Source: Ancylobacter gelatini | Lineage (GTDB): Bacteria > Pseudomonadota > Alphaproteobacteria > Rhizobiales > Xanthobacteraceae | Direction of reading: 5' to 3' | Assembly (NCBI RefSeq): GCF_022601675.1 | Contig: NZ_JAKVIL010000010.1 | Coordinates: forward strand, 62,001-126,000 | DNA length: 64,000 nt | Shown: positions 47,701 to 56,560 of the stretch, one piece after another | How the letters are laid out: every line of letters begins with the position of its first letter | Position numbering within the stretch: the stretch's first letter is position 1 | Position numbers and translations under genes: made by a program | Notes under the pieces: generated by a model | What the model saw: the letters and a program-made list of their open reading frames with translations, nothing else | Told to the model about the DNA's origin: nothing | Databases searched by the model: none

Positions 47701-47848
47701 CCTCGCGCGGCGCGAAATCCGGGATCAGCCGCCCGTCCAGCAGCGCGTCCGCGAGCACGGCGAGAAACGGGCGCGAGGGCGGAATGGTGAAGAGGCGCGG
47801 CGCGATCCGGCCGTCGCGCGCGGCATCGCGGCGTGTGTCGCGATTCAT
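44738..47848 (-). CDS. addB: double-strand break repair protein AddB
   Basis: Partner subunit of AddA, 1036 residues, of the alphaproteobacterial AddB type. It has an inactive-helicase-like N-terminal half (ATVFLPTRRAGRLFAEALRER). The C-terminal PD-(D/E)xK nuclease domain has LSVTEIETWLRDPYSIYARHVL (in part) and LVIVDFKTGAVP. It starts six bases after murU and overlaps addA by four bases. Confidence 0.95.
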   Translation of the reverse strand: MNRDTRRDAARDGRIAPRLFTIPPSRPFLAVLADALLDGRLIPDFAPREDALALAGATVFLPTRRAGRLFAEALRERMPQGATLLPRIVALGDVDEDALAFAENYTDPPHAVAPATRRLALASLVGRWRSLLATSDGRATVAAGPGAELALADALARLIDEMAVQEVPWSRLDGLVPGEHDLYWDMALDFLKIASRFWPQVLGELGAVDGAVRRDALVDAEARRLTEAGAAAGPVIAAGSTGSMPATARLLDAVARLPHGCVVLPGLDTGMDEASWSALTAEAEPSPSHPQYGLALLLQRYMQVARAEVVELAPPAGFGREALLSEALRPVATTQAWASLDQRLPAPAIDAALAGVCVIEADDPREEALTVALALRETLEQDGRTAALITPDRDLARRVAAEMLRFGVTIDDSAGEPLSETSPGRFARLVADAAVDEFAPVPLSALLRHELAGFGLGEEERALAVDALELMALRGPRPAPGPGGLIEAVDGFAQAGLHGDNPRSAVSEDSRRLAAGLARRLAAAFAPLQLLARGTHLFSTLLAAHRATLEALAAPGEGEEAAAGGNEIAAAELADTLDRLAEAAGQGEAAGAAMELSLADYASAFPLLLASSPVRPALEPGARLRILGPLEARLVAVDRAVLAGLVEQTWPAAITGDPWLSRPMRQALGLEAPERRIGLSAHDFVQYCGAAELILSRPQKLGGAPTVPSRFLQRLAAVSGEARWAEMVARGDRLRRIAGLIDAAPRMERLEAPTPRPPLDLRPRKLSVTEIETWLRDPYSIYARHVLKLRPLDGLDEAPGAAERGSAIHEALGEFAKAYPRDLPADALAQLLNFGRRAFADLEAFPAEHALWWARFERLAARVLGWEAERRPFIAHIHAEIGGRLDIPTLRGFTLTCRADRIEERREGTLVIVDFKTGAVPTAKQTSANYSPQLPLEAAMAARGAFRTVPARPAGHLAYVRLGASSIKETAALEKDDTAPALAESTYERLRELIAAFENEAQPYVSLRRPMFRGRFGDYDHLARIKEWSTGGEGEE

Positions 47849-47854
47849 CGGCGC

Positions 47855-48586
47855 TCAGTCCTTCGAACGGCGGATGGCTTCCTCGGCCTCAAGGATCGCC
47901 TCGGGCGTGCCGACATGCATCCACACCCCCTCCATACGCTGGCCGAACAGCCGCCCGGCGTCCGCGGCGCGGGCGAACAGCTTCACCAGCGAGAACGCCC
48001 CCTTGGGCGCGCCCTCGAACAGGCGCGGCGACAGTACCGCAGCGCCGGCGAAGACGAAGGGTACCACGTAGCGCTCGGGGCGAAAGGTGAGGCGGCCGTC
48101 ACGGTCCAGCAGGAAATCGCCGGCGCCGTCATAGCCGATCGAGGTGGCGCCGGCGGCGAGCAGCAGCCGGGCGTCCATGGTGTCGGGATCGAATCCCGCC
48201 GCCAGCGCCGGCAGATTGGGGCGGATGCCCTCGATCCAGATCGTATCGGAATTGATCGAGAAGAACGGCGCCTCGCCCAGTTCCGGCAACGCCTTGACGG
48301 CGCCGCCCCCGGTATCGAGCAACAGGTCGCGCTCGTCGGAGAAGACGAGGCGCGGGCCGGCGCCGGCACGCTGGCGCCGCAGCAGATGCTGCTCCAGCAG
48401 GTCGGCATGATAGTGCAGGTTCACCACCGCCTTTTCGACGCCGGCGCTCGCGAGGCGGTCGAGCACATGGTCGATCAGCGTGCGGCCGTTCACCTCCACC
48501 ATCGGCTTGGGGCGATGATCGGTGAGCGGGCGCATCCGCGTGCCGAGACCGGCGGCGAACACCATGGCGTTGCGGATGACGGTCAT
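47855..48586 (-). CDS. murU: N-acetylmuramate-1-phosphate uridylyltransferase-type nucleotidyltransferase
   Basis: A 243-residue sugar-phosphate nucleotidyltransferase with the N-terminal signature AMVFAAGLGTRMRPLTDHRPKP (in part), the metal-binding INSDTIW and VWMHVGTPE. Next to an AmgK-type kinase it fits MurU, which makes UDP-MurNAc from MurNAc-1-phosphate and bypasses de novo, fosfomycin-sensitive synthesis in cell-wall recycling. By sequence alone a mannose-1-phosphate guanylyltransferase is an alternative; the neighbour decides for MurU. Its ATG overlaps the stop of the fusion gene (ATGA). Confidence 0.88.
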   Translation of the reverse strand: MTVIRNAMVFAAGLGTRMRPLTDHRPKPMVEVNGRTLIDHVLDRLASAGVEKAVVNLHYHADLLEQHLLRRQRAGAGPRLVFSDERDLLLDTGGGAVKALPELGEAPFFSINSDTIWIEGIRPNLPALAAGFDPDTMDARLLLAAGATSIGYDGAGDFLLDRDGRLTFRPERYVVPFVFAGAAVLSPRLFEGAPKGAFSLVKLFARAADAGRLFGQRMEGVWMHVGTPEAILEAEEAIRRSKD

Positions 48587-50448
48587 GGTGCGGCCGGCGG
48601 GCTGGCGGGGTCGGGCACGGCTTCCTCAGCCGGCGCGGCGGCGAGGACGGGATCGGCGCCGACCACCGGCGCCGGTTCGGCGGCGGGCTCCGGTCCGGAC
48701 GCGGTGTCGATCACGGGCTCGGTGAGCGGCGCGGGAGATAGCGGGGCGGCAGCCGCGGGGGCCACGGGCGCTGACGTGGGCCCTGCCTCAGCCGGCGGAT
48801 AGCTGCGAGCGGGAGCCGGGGCGTGGGCGTGGGTATGGGTCCGGGTCTGCGCGTGGGCTTGAGCCTGGGCGCGGAGCGCCTCGACGATGTATTCCGCGCC
48901 GGGCACGCCTTCCGGCGGAGGCACATGGGCGGCGAACCACGCCTTGAGCGGGTCGAGCTCGGTAAAGGCGAGGCAGCGCTCCAGATAGGTCCAGATACGC
49001 GGAATGTGGCGCAGGTAATGCGGCTTGCCGTCCCGGCGGTTCAGGCGGGCGAAGATGCCGAGAATCTTGGTGGCACGCTGCGCGCCCATCACCGCATAGG
49101 AGGCGGCGAAATCGCGCATGTCGAAGGCCGGGTCCACCTGCCGGCGCGCCTTGATGTAGCGGCCGAGCAGGGCAAGCTCCAGCTCCTCGGGCACGTCGAC
49201 GCGGGCATCCTGCGTCAACGACACCAGATCATAGGCCGCCGGCCCCATCACCGCGTCCTGGAAATCGAGCAGGCCGACGCGGGCGGTGCCCTCGCGCTCC
49301 GGCATCCAGATCAAATTGGGCGAATGATAGTCGCGCAGCACCCAGACCGGCTTCTGCGCCAGCGGGCCGGCCAGCGCCTCGCTCCACAGCGCACGGAACT
49401 GCTCGCGCAGTTCCGGCGCCGGCGCCGGCACGCCACGATGCGGCAGATACCAGTCGAGCAGCAGTTCCGCCTCGATCAGCAGCGCCTCGATATCGTAATG
49501 CGGCAGATGGTGGTCGATTTCCGGGGACACCTGGAGCGTGGCCGGCAGTTCGAGCTGGTGCAGCACCGCGAGCACGTCGGCGGCCGCCTCGTAGCGTTCC
49601 GGCACCGGGGCCGACGGCAGCCCCGCCAGCATGCCCTCGTCGCCGAGGTCCTCGATCACCAGCAGGCCCTCATTGAGGTCGGCGGCATAGATGGTGGGCG
49701 CGGAAAATCCCCGTATCTTCAACCCGCGCGCCAGCGCGACGAAGGGCTTCACGTCCTCAGCCAGATGCGCGATCTGGCTGTAGGGCTTGCCGCCGCGCAC
49801 CGGCGGGCCGTCCGGCCGGCGCGGGGCGTTCATCAGCACCGCGTCGCGCTTGGCACCGATCAGACGCTCATAGGTCCGGCTGGAAGCGTCACCCTGAAGA
49901 TGGCGTCGCCGGGCCGGCCCGAAGCCGGCAAGGTCGATCAGCGCGCGGATCGCCCGCATGCGCCGCAGCGCCTCCGCCAGCCGGCCGTGACCCAGCAGGC
50001 GCACGCGGCGGGCATGTTCGGGATTCTGCTCCGGGATCGAGATGGTGATGTCGAGCCGGTTGGCGCCGAGTATCGCCTCGCCGCCGCGCTCGGGCCATTC
50101 CACCAGCACCACCGCGCCGTCGGTCTGGTCGGACCAGCCGATTTCCTCCAACTCCTCCGGCTCGCCGAGCCGGTAGAGATCGGCATGAACCACCCGGTGG
50201 CGCGGCAGGTCGTAAAGCTGCATCAGCGTGAAGGTCGGGCTCGGCACCTCCAGCTCGTCGTCCTCGGCGAGCGCGCGCACCAGTGCCCGCGCCAGCGTGG
50301 TCTTTCCCGCGCCGAGATCGCCGTTGAGCGCCACGATGTCGCCCGGCGCCAGCGTGGCGGCGAGGTCCATGGCGAGGCGGCCGGTCGCCTCCTCGTTGGG
50401 GAGCACCACTTCCCAGTGCACCGGCCGGACATTGCGGGTGTCGACCAT
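48583..50448 (-). CDS. TsaE-AmgK fusion (tRNA t6A ATPase plus MurNAc/GlcNAc anomeric kinase)
   Basis: A 621-residue two-domain protein. Residues about 10-160 are TsaE, with P-loop GDLGAGKT at 43-50 and the YRLGEPEELEEIGW segment; TsaE supports t6A modification of tRNA. Residues about 165-535 are an aminoglycoside-phosphotransferase-fold kinase of the AmgK type, with LRDYHSPNLIW as catalytic loop and LLDFQDAVMG as metal loop. AmgK phosphorylates MurNAc or GlcNAc at C1, feeding MurU. Residues about 535-621 are a Gln/His/Thr then Pro/Ala low-complexity tail. The fusion seems common in Hyphomicrobiales. The gene starts four bases after divL. Confidence 0.9.
   Translation of the reverse strand: MVDTRNVRPVHWEVVLPNEEATGRLAMDLAATLAPGDIVALNGDLGAGKTTLARALVRALAEDDELEVPSPTFTLMQLYDLPRHRVVHADLYRLGEPEELEEIGWSDQTDGAVVLVEWPERGGEAILGANRLDITISIPEQNPEHARRVRLLGHGRLAEALRRMRAIRALIDLAGFGPARRRHLQGDASSRTYERLIGAKRDAVLMNAPRRPDGPPVRGGKPYSQIAHLAEDVKPFVALARGLKIRGFSAPTIYAADLNEGLLVIEDLGDEGMLAGLPSAPVPERYEAAADVLAVLHQLELPATLQVSPEIDHHLPHYDIEALLIEAELLLDWYLPHRGVPAPAPELREQFRALWSEALAGPLAQKPVWVLRDYHSPNLIWMPEREGTARVGLLDFQDAVMGPAAYDLVSLTQDARVDVPEELELALLGRYIKARRQVDPAFDMRDFAASYAVMGAQRATKILGIFARLNRRDGKPHYLRHIPRIWTYLERCLAFTELDPLKAWFAAHVPPPEGVPGAEYIVEALRAQAQAHAQTRTHTHAHAPAPARSYPPAEAGPTSAPVAPAAAAPLSPAPLTEPVIDTASGPEPAAEPAPVVGADPVLAAAPAEEAVPDPASPPAAP
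48818..48845 (+). other. G-quadruplex motif inside the tsaE-amgK tail
   Basis: On the plus strand, five G-runs (GGGG, then four GGG, at 48818, 48825, 48831, 48837 and 48843) are separated by exactly three bases each. This is the template strand of the minus-strand gene, so the mRNA carries the C-rich complement. The coding strand reads as a His/Thr/Ala repeat. Confidence 0.6.
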
Positions 50449-50452
50449 GGCC

Positions 50453-52993
50453 CTACTCCGCCGCTACCCGGCTCGCGCCGGCATCGAGGGGAAACGCGCA
50501 GGTGACCAGCGTGCCCCCGCCCGGAGCGGGAGAGAGCGTGACCGTGCCGCCATGCAGCGCCATCAGCGAACGCACGATAGACAGGCCGAGCCCGACGCCG
50601 CGATGACGCGAGCCGGAGCTGTGGGTCTCGAACCGGTCGAACACCCGCGCGCCGATTTCCGGGGCGATGCCCGGCCCGAGGTCGCGCACATGGAACACCA
50701 GCTCGCCCTCGCCGCGTTCGGCCGCCAGCGTGACGGTGGAGCCGGCCGGCGCGAAGCCGACAGCGTTGGAGAGCAGGTTGTAGAGGATCTGCCGCACGCG
50801 CTTGGCATCGGCGCGGAAGGTACCGATGCCGGGCGGCACCTCGATGGCGAGCGCGATCCCGCCTTCGGCCAACCGGTCGCGCACGCCCTCCGCCGCCGCC
50901 TCCATCGCCGCCCGCACGTCGACCGGGGCAAGGTCGAGCGTCATGGCGCCGGCGTCGATGGTCGCGAGGTCGAGAATGTCATTGATGATGGCGAGCAGCG
51001 CGTCGCTGGATTCGGTGATGTGGTTCACATAGGCGCGCTGGCGCTCGTTGAGCGGGCCGATGCCCGTATCGTCGAGAAGCTGCGCGAAGCCGATGATGGT
51101 GGTGAGCGGCGAGCGCAGCTCGTAGGAGACGTGGCTGACGAAGGTGCTCTTGAGATGGTCGGCCGCGACCAGCGCCTGGTTGCGGTCGACCAGCGCGCGC
51201 TCGACATGCACGCTGTCGCTCACGTCACGCCAGGTCAGCAGCGTGCCGCCATCGGGCAGCGGCTGGCTGGAACCGTCGAGGATCATGCCGTCCGGCCGCT
51301 CCATGCGGAAGGCGCGCGGGATGCGCGCCTCGATGCCGGTAACGGCGGCGCGCAGGCGCGTCCATTCCCCCGTGCCGGCGCTGAGCGCGGCGCAGGCCTC
51401 CGCCACCGCGTCGATATGGGGATGGCCCTTGAGCAGGCCGGCATCGAGGCCCCACAGGCTGCGGAAGGCGGAGTTGAACAGGCCGAGCCGTCCGTCGGAC
51501 CGGAACACCGCCACCGCCTCGGCCAGCGCATCCAGCGTCTCGCTCTGAATGCGGGAAAAGGCGTTGAAGCGACTCTCCAGCGCCAGGCGCTCGGTCACCT
51601 CGTCGCACAGATAGGTGACGCCGCCCTCCGGGTTCGGCGCGGTGACGACGCGCAGCGTGCGCCCGCCGGGCAGGTGCCACCAGTGCTCGCGCGGCTCGAT
51701 GGTGCGGTAGGCCTCGTGCAACTCGGCGCGCCAGACCCGGAAATCGGCCTGCTCCGGCAGCCGGCGCGCGGCGCGCAGCCGGTCCAGCACGGCGGTGTCG
51801 GTCGGGCGCTCGTCGAGGAAGGCCTCGTCCAGCTCGAACAGGCTGGCATAGGCGGCGTTATGGAACACCAGCTTCTGGTCGGCGCCGAAGATCGCGACCG
51901 CCGTGGAGAGCTGGTCCAGCGTGCGGCGATGAGCGCCGATGACCTGGGCGAGATCGGCACGGGCGGTCTCCACCTCGGTGGCGTCGAGCGCGATGCCGGC
52001 GGTCCCGCTCTCGGTCCCGCTGCCGGTCGGCACCTCCAGAACGTCGAGCAGGCGGCGCGTACCGGCCACCACCACGGGAAGGCGCGCGGCGAAGCGCCGG
52101 CCCTCGGCATGGGCGCGGGCGGCCTGCAGGCGGCTGGACTGGTCGAGCAGCGCCAGCGAGCGGGAGGCGGCGTCGCCGGCATCGCGCGCCTCGACGGCGT
52201 GGACATAGGCGAGGTTGCTCCAGCTCAGCCGGCCCTGGGCATCCGCGACCCAGGCCGGGGCGGGCAGCGCGTCGAGCAGGGTTCGCAGCGCGACGAGTTC
52301 CACGCTCTGCGCGCGACAGGCCTCGATCAGCCGTGCATGCTCCAGCCGCACGCCGGTGATGTCGCGCAGCCGCAGGATGACGGCGGAGCCGACGGGGCGG
52401 CCATCGGCCTCGACATGGCGCCCGTCCTGCGTCACCAGCGAGGCGGCAAGCGGGACGCCGCGGGCGCGCAACTGGTCCACCGCCGCCTCGATCTCGCGTG
52501 CCGAAGCGGGCGACAGCCAGCTCCCGAAGGCGAGGATGCGCGTGGGCGCGGCGACGCCGGTGAAGGCACTGGCATTGCCGATGATCTCGGGCTCGACCGC
52601 CGGATCGCGCCAGACCACGACGATCTGCGGCTCGGCCATTAGCAGCGCGCGGCCTTCCTCGATCCGCGCTTCCAGCTTGGAGATTTCGCCGAAGGCGAAG
52701 GCCTCGCGCTCCAGCGTGCTGCGGCGGAAGCGGACATGGACGATGGCGGTGGTGGCGGCAAAGGCGATGAGGCCGACGATCATGGCGATGCCGGTCAGGG
52801 CGCCGGGATCGCTCAGCACCGAAACCACGGGAACCAGCAATTCGCCCTGCGCCTGCGCGCTCGTGGCGGCTACCGGCAGCATGATCGGAATCGCTGTCCA
52901 CCGGCAGCCGGGAAGACGGCAATAGCGGGCGGCGCGCAGCACGCGGCTCCGCAAACCTTCCTCAGCTCCGCGCCTGCCGGCCGGCTGCGCCAT
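50453..52993 (-). CDS. divL: DivL-like PAS kinase with tyrosine at the phospho-acceptor position
   Basis: An 846-residue membrane-anchored kinase-like protein. It has an N-terminal membrane segment (about 65-88), several PAS-like domains (about 110-600) and a HisKA/HATPase core. The H-box reads FVSHVSYELRSPLTTIIGFAQLL (in part), with Tyr624 where histidine kinases have the phospho-acceptor His. This is the defining trait of DivL, the Caulobacter regulator of CckA and so CtrA. The N-box RQILYNLLSNAVGF, G1 DLGPGIAPE and G2 GVGLGLSIV are intact. A His lies three residues before the Tyr. It heads the divL, tsaE-amgK, murU, addBA run. Confidence 0.9.
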   Translation of the reverse strand: MAQPAGRRGAEEGLRSRVLRAARYCRLPGCRWTAIPIMLPVAATSAQAQGELLVPVVSVLSDPGALTGIAMIVGLIAFAATTAIVHVRFRRSTLEREAFAFGEISKLEARIEEGRALLMAEPQIVVVWRDPAVEPEIIGNASAFTGVAAPTRILAFGSWLSPASAREIEAAVDQLRARGVPLAASLVTQDGRHVEADGRPVGSAVILRLRDITGVRLEHARLIEACRAQSVELVALRTLLDALPAPAWVADAQGRLSWSNLAYVHAVEARDAGDAASRSLALLDQSSRLQAARAHAEGRRFAARLPVVVAGTRRLLDVLEVPTGSGTESGTAGIALDATEVETARADLAQVIGAHRRTLDQLSTAVAIFGADQKLVFHNAAYASLFELDEAFLDERPTDTAVLDRLRAARRLPEQADFRVWRAELHEAYRTIEPREHWWHLPGGRTLRVVTAPNPEGGVTYLCDEVTERLALESRFNAFSRIQSETLDALAEAVAVFRSDGRLGLFNSAFRSLWGLDAGLLKGHPHIDAVAEACAALSAGTGEWTRLRAAVTGIEARIPRAFRMERPDGMILDGSSQPLPDGGTLLTWRDVSDSVHVERALVDRNQALVAADHLKSTFVSHVSYELRSPLTTIIGFAQLLDDTGIGPLNERQRAYVNHITESSDALLAIINDILDLATIDAGAMTLDLAPVDVRAAMEAAAEGVRDRLAEGGIALAIEVPPGIGTFRADAKRVRQILYNLLSNAVGFAPAGSTVTLAAERGEGELVFHVRDLGPGIAPEIGARVFDRFETHSSGSRHRGVGLGLSIVRSLMALHGGTVTLSPAPGGGTLVTCAFPLDAGASRVAAE

Positions 52994-53098
52994 ACGCGGC
53001 TTTCCCCCTCGCCGAGTGATGTCCTTCGGTCACGCCCCCAGCGCCCGAATCAGTCAGACTTTAGCGAAGCGGGACTCCCACTAGAAGGGTGCTGCGGG

Positions 53099-53129
53099 AA
53101 AACGAAAATGGCCGGGACGAGCCCGGCCA
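53099..53129 (-). terminator. Rho-independent terminator of cysK
   Basis: On the minus strand, TGGCCGGG/CCCGGCCA (53122-53129 and 53109-53116) forms an 8-bp stem with a CTCGT loop, followed by TTTTCGTTTTC. It lies about 40 bases after the cysK stop. Confidence 0.85.
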
Positions 53130-53171
53130 CGATCGTGCGGTATTGCATGCCGGCTGACGCCGGCGCGGCGC

Positions 53172-54170
53172 TCAGAGACCCTCGAACAACGGGGTCGAGA
53201 GATAGCGCTCGGCGAAGGAGGGGATGATGACCACGATGGTCTTGCCCTCGTTCTCCGGCCGGGCGCCGACCTCCAGCGCGGCCGCGATCGCCGCGCCCGA
53301 GGAGATGCCGACCGGAATGCCCTCCATCCGCGCAATGGCGCGGGCCGTTTCGAAGGAGGTCTGGTTGCCGACCGTCACGACCTCGTCGATCACCGAACGA
53401 TCCAGAACCTCCGGCACGAAGCCGGGGCCGATGCCCTGGATCTTGTGCGGGCCGGGCTGGCCGCCGGAGAGAACCGGGCTGTCCTCGGGCTCCACCGCGA
53501 TCATCCGCAGGCCGGGCTTGCGGGGCTTCAACACCTGGCCGAGGCCGGTGATGGTGCCGCCGGTGCCAACGCCGGACACGACGATATCCACCGCGCCGTC
53601 CGTGTCGTTCCAGATTTCCTCCGCCGTGGTGCGGCGGTGCACCGCCGGATTGGCGGGGTTGCGGAACTGCTGGGGAATGATGGCGTCGGGCAGTTCCTTC
53701 ACCAGTTCCTCGGCGCGGTTGACCGCGCCGCGCATGCCCTGCGCCGCCGGGGTCAGCACCAGCTCGGCGCCGAGCAGCGCCAGCATCTTGCGGCGCTCCA
53801 CCGACATCGATTCCGGCATCACCAGCACCAGCCGATAGCCGCGCGCCGCCGCCACGAAGGCGAGCGCGATGCCGGTATTGCCGGAGGTCGGCTCGACCAG
53901 CACGGTCGTCGGCTTGAGCACGCCGGCCTCTTCCATCGCCTCGATCATCGAGACGCCGATGCGGTCCTTGACGCTGGAGAGCGGGTTGAAGAATTCGAGC
54001 TTGGCCAGGATCGTCGCCTTCACCCCACGCTCGGCGGGCAGGCGGTTGAGCCGGACCAGGGGCGTGTTGCCCATGGTCTCGGTGATCGAGCCGTAGACGC
54101 GGCCACGGCCGGGCTTCTCGGCAGCAGCGGGCGTCGCGCGGGCGGTGTCTGACAGGGCGGTGTCTGACAT
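53172..54170 (-). CDS. cysK: cysteine synthase A
   Basis: PLP enzyme that makes cysteine from O-acetylserine and sulfide, 332 residues. The PLP lysine is Lys68 in [34 protein letters not shown] and [11 protein letters not shown] are intact. The first 24 residues are an extra polar lead compared with typical CysK. GGAGG lies five bases before the ATG. The Rrf2-type regulator gene ends 116 bases upstream on the same strand, with a repeated motif between. Confidence 0.96.
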   Translation of the reverse strand: MSDTALSDTARATPAAAEKPGRGRVYGSITETMGNTPLVRLNRLPAERGVKATILAKLEFFNPLSSVKDRIGVSMIEAMEEAGVLKPTTVLVEPTSGNTGIALAFVAAARGYRLVLVMPESMSVERRKMLALLGAELVLTPAAQGMRGAVNRAEELVKELPDAIIPQQFRNPANPAVHRRTTAEEIWNDTDGAVDIVVSGVGTGGTITGLGQVLKPRKPGLRMIAVEPEDSPVLSGGQPGPHKIQGIGPGFVPEVLDRSVIDEVVTVGNQTSFETARAIARMEGIPVGISSGAAIAAALEVGARPENEGKTIVVIIPSFAERYLSTPLFEGL

Positions 54171-54244
54171 GGGAACCTCCGGGGAACGGGCGCCACGGCG
54201 GGCGCCGTCATCACTTGCAATCAGGCTTTCCCGGCACGCCTAAC

Positions 54245-54282
54245 ATATTCACGTACCAATGTCGAGAAAACCTGATATTCAC
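54245..54282. promoter_or_regulatory. two ATATTCAC repeats upstream of cysK
   Basis: Direct copies of ATATTCAC (GTGAATAT on the coding strand) are at 54245-54252 and 54275-54282. They are 30 bases apart, close to three helical turns, in an AT-rich island in otherwise GC-rich DNA. They lie about 75-112 bases before the cysK start and next to the Rrf2 gene, so they are an operator candidate. Confidence 0.45.
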
Positions 54283-54286
54283 AACA

Positions 54287-54730
54287 TCAAATGGTAAAAT
54301 CGATACCCTCGGGCATGCCGCGGCGGGCGCTGCCCTGCGCGGCTGCGCGACACAGATCTTCCACCGTCACCCCGTCCAGCGCCGCCTCGAAGGCCCGCTC
54401 GGCCTCGGCCACGGCCGGCTGCACCACGTCGCGGACGATCTCGGGAAGGTTGTCGAGCGCCTCGTCGGCCTCCGCCTCCACCACCCGCACGACCTCGGCG
54501 ACAGTGATGCGCCGGCGCTCGCGGGCGAGCTCATAGCCCCCGCGCGGGCCGCGCACGCCCTTCAGCACGCCGGCATGAACCAGCGCCTGCAGGACGGGTT
54601 CGAGATGGCGCGGCGGCAACTCGTGACGGGCGGCCAATGCCTTGGCGGCTACGGGCGTGCCGCGCGCGTGAAGCGCGACGTCGACGACCGCGGCGATGGC
54701 GAGCAGGCTCTTGTCGGATAAACGTGGCAT
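54287..54730 (-). CDS. Rrf2-family transcriptional regulator
   Basis: A 147-residue winged-helix regulator: KSLLAIAAVVDVALHARGTPVAAKALA, then the recognition region PPRHLEPVLQALVHAGVLKGVRGPRGGYELAR (in part). It has a single Cys (EDLCRAAA), not the three-Cys cluster motif of IscR or RirA. That fits CymR-type members that sense sulfur or cysteine supply through other means. Position directly before cysK supports cysteine control (inference). It lies nine bases after dut. Confidence 0.9.
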   Translation of the reverse strand: MPRLSDKSLLAIAAVVDVALHARGTPVAAKALAARHELPPRHLEPVLQALVHAGVLKGVRGPRGGYELARERRRITVAEVVRVVEAEADEALDNLPEIVRDVVQPAVAEAERAFEAALDGVTVEDLCRAAAQGSARRGMPEGIDFTI

Positions 54731-54739
54731 GGCTCTTGG

Positions 54740-55213
54740 CTAGCGCGATATCGCCGCGCCGTCGAGCCCTGTGGAACCGAAACCACCACTTCCCCGTGTT
54801 GTTTCTTCCAAATTACCAACGTCGATCAGCTTAATCCGCGTCACCGGCGCCACCACCATCTGCGCGATGCGCTGGCCGCGCTCCAGCGTCACCGGCGAAT
54901 CGCCGAGATTGATCAGCAGCACCTTCACCTCGCCGCGATAATCGGCGTCCACCGTTCCCGGCGCGTTCAGCACGGTGATCCCGTTCTTCAACGCCAGCCC
55001 GGAGCGCGGGCGCACCTGCGCCTCGAAGCCTTCCGGCAGCGCCAGCGCCAGCCCGGTCGGCACCAGCGCGCGGGCGAAGGGGGCGAGCGTCAGCGCCTCG
55101 CCTTCCGGCAGCGCCGCGATCAGGTCGAGCCCGGCCGCGCCGGCCGTGGCATAGTCAGGCAGCGGCAGGCCGGCCCCGTGGGGCAGCACCTGCACCGGAA
55201 CGGTCAGCGTCAC
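54740..55213 (-). CDS. dut: dUTP diphosphatase
   Basis: Trimeric dUTPase that removes dUTP and supplies dUMP, 157 residues. The motifs are [32 protein letters not shown] and the C-terminal [10 protein letters not shown]. It uses a GTG start at 55213 that overlaps the coaBC stop by four bases (GTGA), a sign of coupling. Confidence 0.96.
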   Translation of the reverse strand: MTLTVPVQVLPHGAGLPLPDYATAGAAGLDLIAALPEGEALTLAPFARALVPTGLALALPEGFEAQVRPRSGLALKNGITVLNAPGTVDADYRGEVKVLLINLGDSPVTLERGQRIAQMVVAPVTRIKLIDVGNLEETTRGSGGFGSTGLDGAAISR

Positions 55214-56472
55214 GAGGCGCTCTCCACGGATGAGGGATCGAGGGACGGGGCAACGAGCGGGCCGAGATGGGCGGCGATGCGCGCGACCAGCCGACCGGCG
55301 ACCTCCGCCTTGGACGCGACCGGCCATGGCTCGACCCCGCCCTCGGTGACGAGATGAACCGCATTGCGGTCACCGCCCATCACTCCGCCGGGGATATCGC
55401 CGTCCTGCGACACGTCATTGGCGAGGATCCAGTCGCAGCCCTTGCGGGCGCGCTTGGCCTGGGCATGGGCGACCACGTTCTGCGTCTCCGCCGCGAAGCC
55501 GACCACAAGGTGGGGCCGGCCGCTCGCCAGCCGGGCGACGCGGGCGAGGATGTCGGGGTTCTCGGTCAGGGCGAGCGCCGGCAGCGCGCCGCCGTCCTTC
55601 TTCATCTTCTGCCCGGCCTCCTCAGTGGTGCGCCAGTCGGCGACCGCGGCGGCGAACACGGCGGCGTCCGCCGGCAGCGCCGCCTCGACCGCCGCCAGCA
55701 TCTGCCGCGCGGTCTCGACACGAACCACGGTGACACCCGCCGGATCGGGCAGGCTGACCGGGCCGGCGATGAGCGTCACCCGCGCGCCCGCGCTGGCGGC
55801 GGCGCTCGCGATGGCATGGCCCTGCTTGCCGGACGAACGGTTGGCGATGTAGCGCACCGGGTCGATCGGCTCATGGGTCGGGCCGGACGTCACCAGCACA
55901 TGGCGCCCCGCGAGCGGGCCGGGCACGGGCGACAGCAGCTTCGCGGCGGCATCGGCGATCTCGGTCGGCTCGGCCATGCGGCCCGGCCCGTCCTCGCCGC
56001 GCTCGGCCATCGCCCCGGCATTGGGACCGACAAAGGCGATGCCGTCGGCGGCGAGGCGGGCGACGTTGCGCCGGGTGGCGGGATGGCTCCACATCGCCGG
56101 GTTCATGGCCGGCGCCGCCAGCACCTTGCGGGTGGAGGCCAGAAGAATGGCGGAGGCGAGGTCGTCGGCGAGCCCGTTTGCCATCTTCGCCATCAGGTCG
56201 GCGGTCGCGGGGGCGACGATGATCAGGTCCGCCTCGCGCGCCAGCCTGATATGACCGATATCCTGCTCCGCCGCGCGGTCGAACAGCTCGGTGAACACCG
56301 GGCCATGCGCCAGCGCACCGGCCGCAAGCGGCGTGACGAAATGCTGGGCGCCAGCGGTCATCACCACGCGCACGCTCGCGCCGCGCTCTTTCAGCCGGCG
56401 GATCAGGTCGAGGCTCTTATAGGCCGCGATGCCGCCGCCGATGATGAGAAGGATGGTCTTGTCCGCGAGCAT
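55210..56472 (-). CDS. coaBC: bifunctional phosphopantothenoylcysteine decarboxylase/synthetase
   Basis: Two consecutive steps of coenzyme A synthesis in one protein of 420 residues. The flavin-dependent decarboxylase half has [39 protein letters not shown] and a His-containing active site. The synthetase half has [26 protein letters not shown] (in part) and [10 protein letters not shown] start at ATG 56472 ([10 protein letters not shown]); the ATG at 56490 would add six residues. Neither has a strong ribosome site. It overlaps dut. Confidence 0.94.
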   Translation of the reverse strand: MLADKTILLIIGGGIAAYKSLDLIRRLKERGASVRVVMTAGAQHFVTPLAAGALAHGPVFTELFDRAAEQDIGHIRLAREADLIIVAPATADLMAKMANGLADDLASAILLASTRKVLAAPAMNPAMWSHPATRRNVARLAADGIAFVGPNAGAMAERGEDGPGRMAEPTEIADAAAKLLSPVPGPLAGRHVLVTSGPTHEPIDPVRYIANRSSGKQGHAIASAAASAGARVTLIAGPVSLPDPAGVTVVRVETARQMLAAVEAALPADAAVFAAAVADWRTTEEAGQKMKKDGGALPALALTENPDILARVARLASGRPHLVVGFAAETQNVVAHAQAKRARKGCDWILANDVSQDGDIPGGVMGGDRNAVHLVTEGGVEPWPVASKAEVAGRLVARIAAHLGPLVAPSLDPSSVESAS

Positions 56473-56560
56473 GGGGCCGTGCCTGCGCATGAGTTGCTGC
56501 GCAGCCTATAACGCAGGGATGAGCCGGGGCACAGGGGCGATGCGGCGGGGAAGGTGCAAC

